From: Deltaproteobacteria bacterium GWA2_38_16
Lineage (GTDB): Bacteria > Bdellovibrionota > JACOXK01 > 2-02-FULL-40-11
Length of the DNA: 64,000 nucleotides
Reading direction: 5' to 3'
NCBI GenBank assembly: GCA_001797335.1
Contig: MGPE01000008.1
Coordinates: 156,383-220,382, forward strand
Part shown: piece after piece, positions 59,212-64,000 of the stretch
How the letters are laid out: the number at the start of each line of letters is the position of its first letter
How positions within the stretch are numbered: position 1 is the first letter of the stretch
The notes under the pieces: generated by a model
Seen by the model: the letters and a program-made list of their open reading frames with translations, nothing else
Databases searched by the model: none
What the model was told of the DNA's origin: nothing
Made by a program: the position numbers and the translations under genes

Positions 59212-62200
59212 ACGAGTCGCATTTCAGGCATGCCCCATTTCTCACCATTGTAAACTGACCACATTCCCTACAAGGATCCCCTTCATAGCCTTGCAACTCG
59301 GCCACTTCTTTGGCATGGGCGTACACATGTTCTGAGGTGTGTCCATTCCCATTTCCATTTTCATGAAGAACTTCTGTGTGCATATCCGAACTTCCATCAT
59401 CGGTTGCAGGGGGCATAAAGAAAAAGGGTTTTTGATGGGATGATTTTGGTTTTAACACTTTTTCATCCGTAGGAGGAACTTGAACTAAATCGTATCGTCC
59501 TAAATAGGTCATGGCGAGTTCTCTAAAGATGTAATCCACAATACTGGTAGCCATTTTAATGTGGTCGTGCTTTTGGACAACCCCATTGGGTTCAAACCGG
59601 GTAAAAGAAAACTGATGGACAAAATCTTCCAGAGGAACGCCATATTGAAGCCCAATGGAAACAGCAATGGCAAAACAGTTCATAAGTGATCGAAAGGCCG
59701 CGCCTTCTTTGTGCATATCTAAAAAGATTTCTCCCAGTGTGCCATCTTCGTATTCTCCCGTTCTTAAGTACACTTTATGTCCGCCAATTTCTGCTTTTTG
59801 GGTATAACCAGATCGCCGGGTCGGAAGGGGGCGCTTTTTAGTGATACGAGCAACTATTTTTTCTACGACTTTTTCAATTTTTTCTTGTTGAGAATTGGCC
59901 AGTAAAACATCAGCCCAGTCATCGGCCACTGTATTTAACGGCTGAGAGAGCTTAGATCCATCTCGATAGAGCGCATTGGCTTTGAGCATCTGTTTCCACG
60001 ATTCTGTATAGGCGGTTTTAATGTCTCTAACATCGGCTTCAAAGGGCATATTAATGGTTTTACTGATGGCTCCAGAAATAAAGGGTTGAGTAGCGCCCAT
60101 CATTTTAATGTGGCCATGATAGGAGATGAATCGTTTTCCATATTTTCCGCACTTATTGGCACAATCAAAAATGGGATAGTGCTCTTCTTTAACATGCGGA
60201 GCTCCTTCGATGGTCATCGTTCCGCAGCAAATGTCGTTGGCTTTTTCAATTTCTTCTTTTGTAAAGCCGAGACTTTCTAAACTGTCTTTATCAAACGTGT
60301 CCCCCAGCGTGTGTTTATTAAACGCAAAATTAATGTGAAATACAGAAGGAAGATAGGATTCTAGTTTTTGAATCATGTCTACGCTTAACCCTTTTTGAAG
60401 AAGCGTTTCATGGTTAATAAAGGGAGCATCCTTTAACGTGCCTTTGCCTTTAATGTAACAAACGATATCTTGAATTTCAGATTCCGAATAGCCACATTTT
60501 TTTAGTGCTGCTGGAACAGATTGATTAATAATTTTAAAGTATCCACCGCCGGCTAGTTTTTTAAACTTAACCAAAGCAAAATCGGGTTCCACTCCTGTGG
60601 TGTCGCAATCCATGAGTAGTCCAATGGTTCCGGTAGGGGCAATGACGGTGACCTGGGCATTTCGGTACCCATACTGTTCTCCCAATTCTAATGCTTTATC
60701 CCACACGGTTTTGGAAGCTTGAACCATTTCTTTTGGAGCATATGTTGACTCAATGCCTTGTGGGGTGATGGTTAAATTTTCATACTGATCTAAAGAGGCG
60801 TTATGTGCCGCGCGTCTATGATTTCGAATAACACGAAGCATGTGCTTTTTATTTTTTTCGTAATTTTCAAAAGCACCCAATTCTTTGGCCATGAGGCTAC
60901 TTGTCACATAAGACTGCCCGCACAGGATGGCGGTTAAAGAACCCGCAATAGCTCTAGCCTCTTTACTGTCATAAGCAATCCCCATACACATGAGAAGGGC
61001 TCCAATGTTGGCATATCCCAGCCCTAGCGTTCTAAAGGCAAAACTATTTTTGGCAATTTCACGACTTGGGAATTGAGCCATCAAAACTGAGATTTCTAAG
61101 ATGAGGGTCCAAAGATGTGCTGCATGTTGATAAGCGTTGATATTAAATGTTTCTGTCGTTGGATCATAAAATTTTAAAAGATTAATAGAAGCCAAATTGC
61201 AGGCCGTATCGTCTAGAAACATGTATTCAGAGCACGGGTTAGAGGCATTGATTCGACCATCTTCAGGGCAGGTGTGCCATTCATTAATCGTTGTATCATA
61301 TTGAATCCCCGGATCGGCACAGGCCCAAGCCGCGTACGTAATTTTATCCCACAAGGTTTTGGCTTTAATGGATTGGGTAATGGAACCATCAGTTCGGGAA
61401 GTGAGATGCCAATAGTCGTCTTTTTTAAGCGCTTCAAAAAAGGAATTAGGAATTCGAATGGAATTATTGGAGTTTTGTCCGCCCACGGTTCGATAGGCTT
61501 CGGAGTTCCAATCGGTATCAAGCTCTATAAATTCCATGGTTGTGAATCCCTGTTTGGCAAGCTGGATTGTTCTAAAAATATAATTCATGGGAATTTGAAA
61601 TGGCTGGGCTTCTCTCAAGACCTGAGCCAAGACGGAATTGTGTTTGGGATCAAATGCATTCTCTCCCAACTCTTTCTTTTGAGAGGCACAAGCCTGCATA
61701 ATTTTTTGAAGAATGGTTTTAGTGGTTTTGGATCCAGTGACCAGGGCTACCACTTTTTGTTCTTCTCTTACTTTCCATTCAATAAAATCAATAATGTCTG
61801 GATGGTCGAGGTTTAAACATACCATTTTAGCAGCCCGGCGTGTAGTGCCCCCACTTTTAATAGCGCCTGCGGCTCGATCTCCAATGGCTAAAAAAGACAT
61901 GAGCCCAGAAGACATGCCCCCCCCTGAAAGTTTTTCGCCATTGCCTCGAATATTACTAAAATTGGTTCCCGTGCCAGAACCATATTTAAAAAGTCTAGCT
62001 TCGCGGGTCCACAAATCCATAATGCCGCCTTCGTTTACCAAATCATCTTGAATCGATTGAATAAAACAGGCATGTGGCTGTGGTCTTTCATAAGCAGATG
62101 TGGAGGAGGTGAGTTTTTTGGTTTTGGGATCTATGTAATAGTGTCCTTGCCCTTTTCCTTTAATGCCATAGGCCCAATAAAGTCCGGTATTAAACCATTG

Positions 62201-62599
62201 AGGGCTATTGGGAGCCGCCATTTGATGAGCCAGCATGTAACACACTTCATCATAAAAATTTTGGGCATCTTCTGTAGAATCAAAATATCCATATTTTTTT
62301 CCCCAATGGGTCCAACATCCGGCCATGCGATGAAATACCTGTCGGCAATCGGTTTCTGAATCATCTTTGGGATTGCCATAGGGAGATTTTTTGGGGGCAT
62401 CTTTTAACCCTGCTTTTCTAAAATATTTTTGAGCGAGGATATCGGTAGCTACTTGTGACCAGGATTCAGGAACGGTGACACGATCGGAAGAAAAAACAGA
62501 TGTTCCATCTGTATTTTTTAATTCTGATCGGCGTTCAATAAACTGAATGTCTTCGTAAGGATTTTTTAAATTTTTGGTAAAAAGCTTTTTAATTTTCAT
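59186..62599 (-). CDS. nrdJ: Vitamin B12-dependent (class II) ribonucleotide reductase
   Basis: [89 protein letters not shown]-terminal zinc/redox [28 protein letters not shown]. Confidence 0.95.
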   Translation of the reverse strand: MKIKKLFTKNLKNPYEDIQFIERRSELKNTDGTSVFSSDRVTVPESWSQVATDILAQKYFRKAGLKDAPKKSPYGNPKDDSETDCRQVFHRMAGCWTHWGKKYGYFDSTEDAQNFYDEVCYMLAHQMAAPNSPQWFNTGLYWAYGIKGKGQGHYYIDPKTKKLTSSTSAYERPQPHACFIQSIQDDLVNEGGIMDLWTREARLFKYGSGTGTNFSNIRGNGEKLSGGGMSSGLMSFLAIGDRAAGAIKSGGTTRRAAKMVCLNLDHPDIIDFIEWKVREEQKVVALVTGSKTTKTILQKIMQACASQKKELGENAFDPKHNSVLAQVLREAQPFQIPMNYIFRTIQLAKQGFTTMEFIELDTDWNSEAYRTVGGQNSNNSIRIPNSFFEALKKDDYWHLTSRTDGSITQSIKAKTLWDKITYAAWACADPGIQYDTTINEWHTCPEDGRINASNPCSEYMFLDDTACNLASINLLKFYDPTTETFNINAYQHAAHLWTLILEISVLMAQFPSREIAKNSFAFRTLGLGYANIGALLMCMGIAYDSKEARAIAGSLTAILCGQSYVTSSLMAKELGAFENYEKNKKHMLRVIRNHRRAAHNASLDQYENLTITPQGIESTYAPKEMVQASKTVWDKALELGEQYGYRNAQVTVIAPTGTIGLLMDCDTTGVEPDFALVKFKKLAGGGYFKIINQSVPAALKKCGYSESEIQDIVCYIKGKGTLKDAPFINHETLLQKGLSVDMIQKLESYLPSVFHINFAFNKHTLGDTFDKDSLESLGFTKEEIEKANDICCGTMTIEGAPHVKEEHYPIFDCANKCGKYGKRFISYHGHIKMMGATQPFISGAISKTINMPFEADVRDIKTAYTESWKQMLKANALYRDGSKLSQPLNTVADDWADVLLANSQQEKIEKVVEKIVARITKKRPLPTRRSGYTQKAEIGGHKVYLRTGEYEDGTLGEIFLDMHKEGAAFRSLMNCFAIAVSIGLQYGVPLEDFVHQFSFTRFEPNGVVQKHDHIKMATSIVDYIFRELAMTYLGRYDLVQVPPTDEKVLKPKSSHQKPFFFMPPATDDGSSDMHTEVLHENGNGNGHTSEHVYAHAKEVAELQGYEGDPCRECGQFTMVRNGACLKCDSCGGTSGCS

Positions 62600-62612
62600 G
62601 GGTTATCCTTGT

Positions 62613-62640
62613 GTCATCCCCGACTTGATCGGGGATCCAG
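62613..62640. repeat. GTCATCCCCGA-type palindromic repeat
   Basis: GTCATCCCCGACTTGATCGGGGATCCAG, hairpin CCCCGA/TCGGGG. Confidence 0.6.
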
Positions 62641-62706
62641 TGTCCTTCTTAACTTCGTTTTTGAGAAAAAAATACCCCTTTGAATGATACACTTTCATTC
62701 AACTTT

Positions 62707-62732
62707 GTCATCCCGGGCTGAGCCCTGGATCT
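62707..62732. repeat. GTCATCCCGGGCTGAGCCCTGGAT palindromic repeat
   Basis: GTCATCCCGGGCTGAGCCCTGGATCT. Confidence 0.6.
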
Positions 62733-62902
62733 AATATTTGTAATTTATTTTTTTAGTAGATCAGAATGCTTTATTATTTTAATTTTTTCTCTAATCTATA
62801 GTTTTACTATAAAGAGTTGAGAATTTTGTGTCAACGAAATTGTACTATCTGTTGTGTGTTTTTTTACTATAAAGCACAATCTGTTGATTTTACTCAAGAA
62901 AT

Positions 62903-63829
62903 TTAACTATGGAGGGATTCTAAATATTTTTCGCATTCAATGGCAGCCATGCAACCACTGCCAGCCGCCGTAATAGCCTGACGGAAAACAAAATCTTGAA
63001 CGTCTCCAGCAGCAAAAATACCGTCGATAGAGGTTTTTGTGGAGTTAGGGTGTGTCTCCATATATTTATTTTCATGAAGTTTTAAATACGACGAAAAAAG
63101 TTCAGTATTAGGGGTATGTCCGATGGCCATAAAAACCCCTTCACACTCAAGTTCGGATACTTTTTGTGTTTTTACATTTTTAATTTTAATGCCGGTGACT
63201 GCATTTTCTCCTAAAATATCTTCGATGACAGAATTCCAAACAAATTTCATTTTTTTATTTTTCAATGCACGTTCTTGTATAATTTTAGAAGCGCGGAGTT
63301 TATCTCGCCTATGAATAAGCGTGACTTCCGAAGCAAAACGGGTGAGAAACAGCGCTTCTTCAAGGGCACTATCGCCTCCACCACAAACAACAACTTTACT
63401 TTCTTTAAAGAAGGCTCCATCGCAGGTGGCACAGGTGGAAACCCCTTTTCCCATCAACCGGTTTTCATTTTTAAGTCCCAAGAGGTTGGGTTTTGTACCG
63501 GTAGCAATAATCACCGAATGGGTTTTAAATTCTTTTTCTTGGGCAAAAATTAAAAAAGGTTTTTTAGAAAAATCAACACGGGTGACATCTTCTGTCAGAA
63601 AACGAGTCCCAAATTTTTCAGCTTGTTTTCGAAAAAGAGCCATGAGCTCTGGCCCCAAAATACCTTGGGGAAAACCGGGGTAATTTTCAACTTCAGTGGT
63701 GAGCATGAGTTGGCCACCCGCTTGATAGCCTTCGATGACAAAGGGGTTTAAATTCGCACGTGCGGTGTAAATAGCAGCTGTGAGCCCTGCGCAGGCTGAG
63801 CCAATGATAATCACATTTTCTGTGGTCAT
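62903..63829 (-). CDS. trxB: Thioredoxin reductase (TrxB-like)
   Basis: GSACAGLTAAIYTARANLNPFVIEGYQAGGQLMLTTEVENYPGFP, CATCDGAFFKESKVVVCGGGDSALEEALFLT, GIFAAGDVQDFVFRQAITAAGSGCMAAIE. Confidence 0.94.
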   Translation of the reverse strand: MTTENVIIIGSACAGLTAAIYTARANLNPFVIEGYQAGGQLMLTTEVENYPGFPQGILGPELMALFRKQAEKFGTRFLTEDVTRVDFSKKPFLIFAQEKEFKTHSVIIATGTKPNLLGLKNENRLMGKGVSTCATCDGAFFKESKVVVCGGGDSALEEALFLTRFASEVTLIHRRDKLRASKIIQERALKNKKMKFVWNSVIEDILGENAVTGIKIKNVKTQKVSELECEGVFMAIGHTPNTELFSSYLKLHENKYMETHPNSTKTSIDGIFAAGDVQDFVFRQAITAAGSGCMAAIECEKYLESLHS

Positions 63830-63869
63830 AATAATTCATACTATTTCGTGAAAGACATTGTCAAAAGGT

Positions 63870-64000
63870 ATTGTCATCCCCTGCGAAGCCATTGTCATCC
63901 CCCGCGAAGCCATTGTCATCCCCTGCGAAGCCATTGTCATCCCCCGCGAAGCCATTGTCATCCCCTGCGAAGCCATTGTCATCCCCCGCGAAGCCATTGT
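63870..64000. repeat. 21-bp tandem repeat array, continuing past the window
   Basis: Six full units ATTGTCATCCCC[T/C]GCGAAGCC with strict T/C alternation (42-bp higher-order period) plus a partial seventh. Confidence 0.95.

Noticed and set aside
61274-62359. Plus-strand ORFs of 103-180 aa opposite nrdJ
   Set aside because: Antisense to a strongly supported conserved gene; biased low-quality translations.
59186-62599. Intein in the 1137-aa NrdJ
   Set aside because: Length fits class II B12-dependent RNR with C-terminal zinc domain; no splice-junction motifs seen.
63870-64000. CRISPR array
   Set aside because: Units are contiguous 21-mers with no unique spacers and no cas genes nearby.

Overview
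AT-rich bacterial chromosomal window carrying housekeeping genes (two-polypeptide PFOR, feoA/split feoB/fur, two deoxynucleoside kinases, dprA-topA, hslUV-xerC, a complete phoB-phoR-pstSCAB-phoU cluster with a divergent porin, B12-dependent nrdJ, trxB). These are interrupted by accessory islands. (1) A mobile mystery protein A/B (HTH/Fic) pair with palindromic operators lies next to tRNA-Val(CAC), whose 3' end is partly duplicated around a 4-hairpin element. (2) A ~6.6 kb integrated element sits in the 3' end of tRNA-Pro(CGG). It is bounded by 15-bp direct repeats (20626-20640 / 27187-27201) and carries a large serine recombinase, a replication-relaxation-like protein, iteron-like repeats, a methyltransferase, a BrnT-like/CopG-like toxin-antitoxin pair and an HTH-Fic protein whose catalytic His is Gln. 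(3) The most unusual block is ~27-49 kb plus 56.8-59.2 kb. It holds a lipoprotein with 40 CxxCH motifs in 18 tandem two-heme modules, a divergent FecR-domain protein with an FNR/CRP-like site between them, and a set of very large exported/membrane proteins of unknown function, one with an internal J-domain. The three largest are each preceded by a canonical-looking sigma-54 -24/-12 element (TGGCAT-N5-YTGCW), suggesting a coordinated, undescribed system. Several GTCATCC-type palindromic repeats occur, two of them contributing protein-coding sequence, and a 21-bp tandem array runs off the right edge. All family names are from memory and motif reading; no database search was possible.
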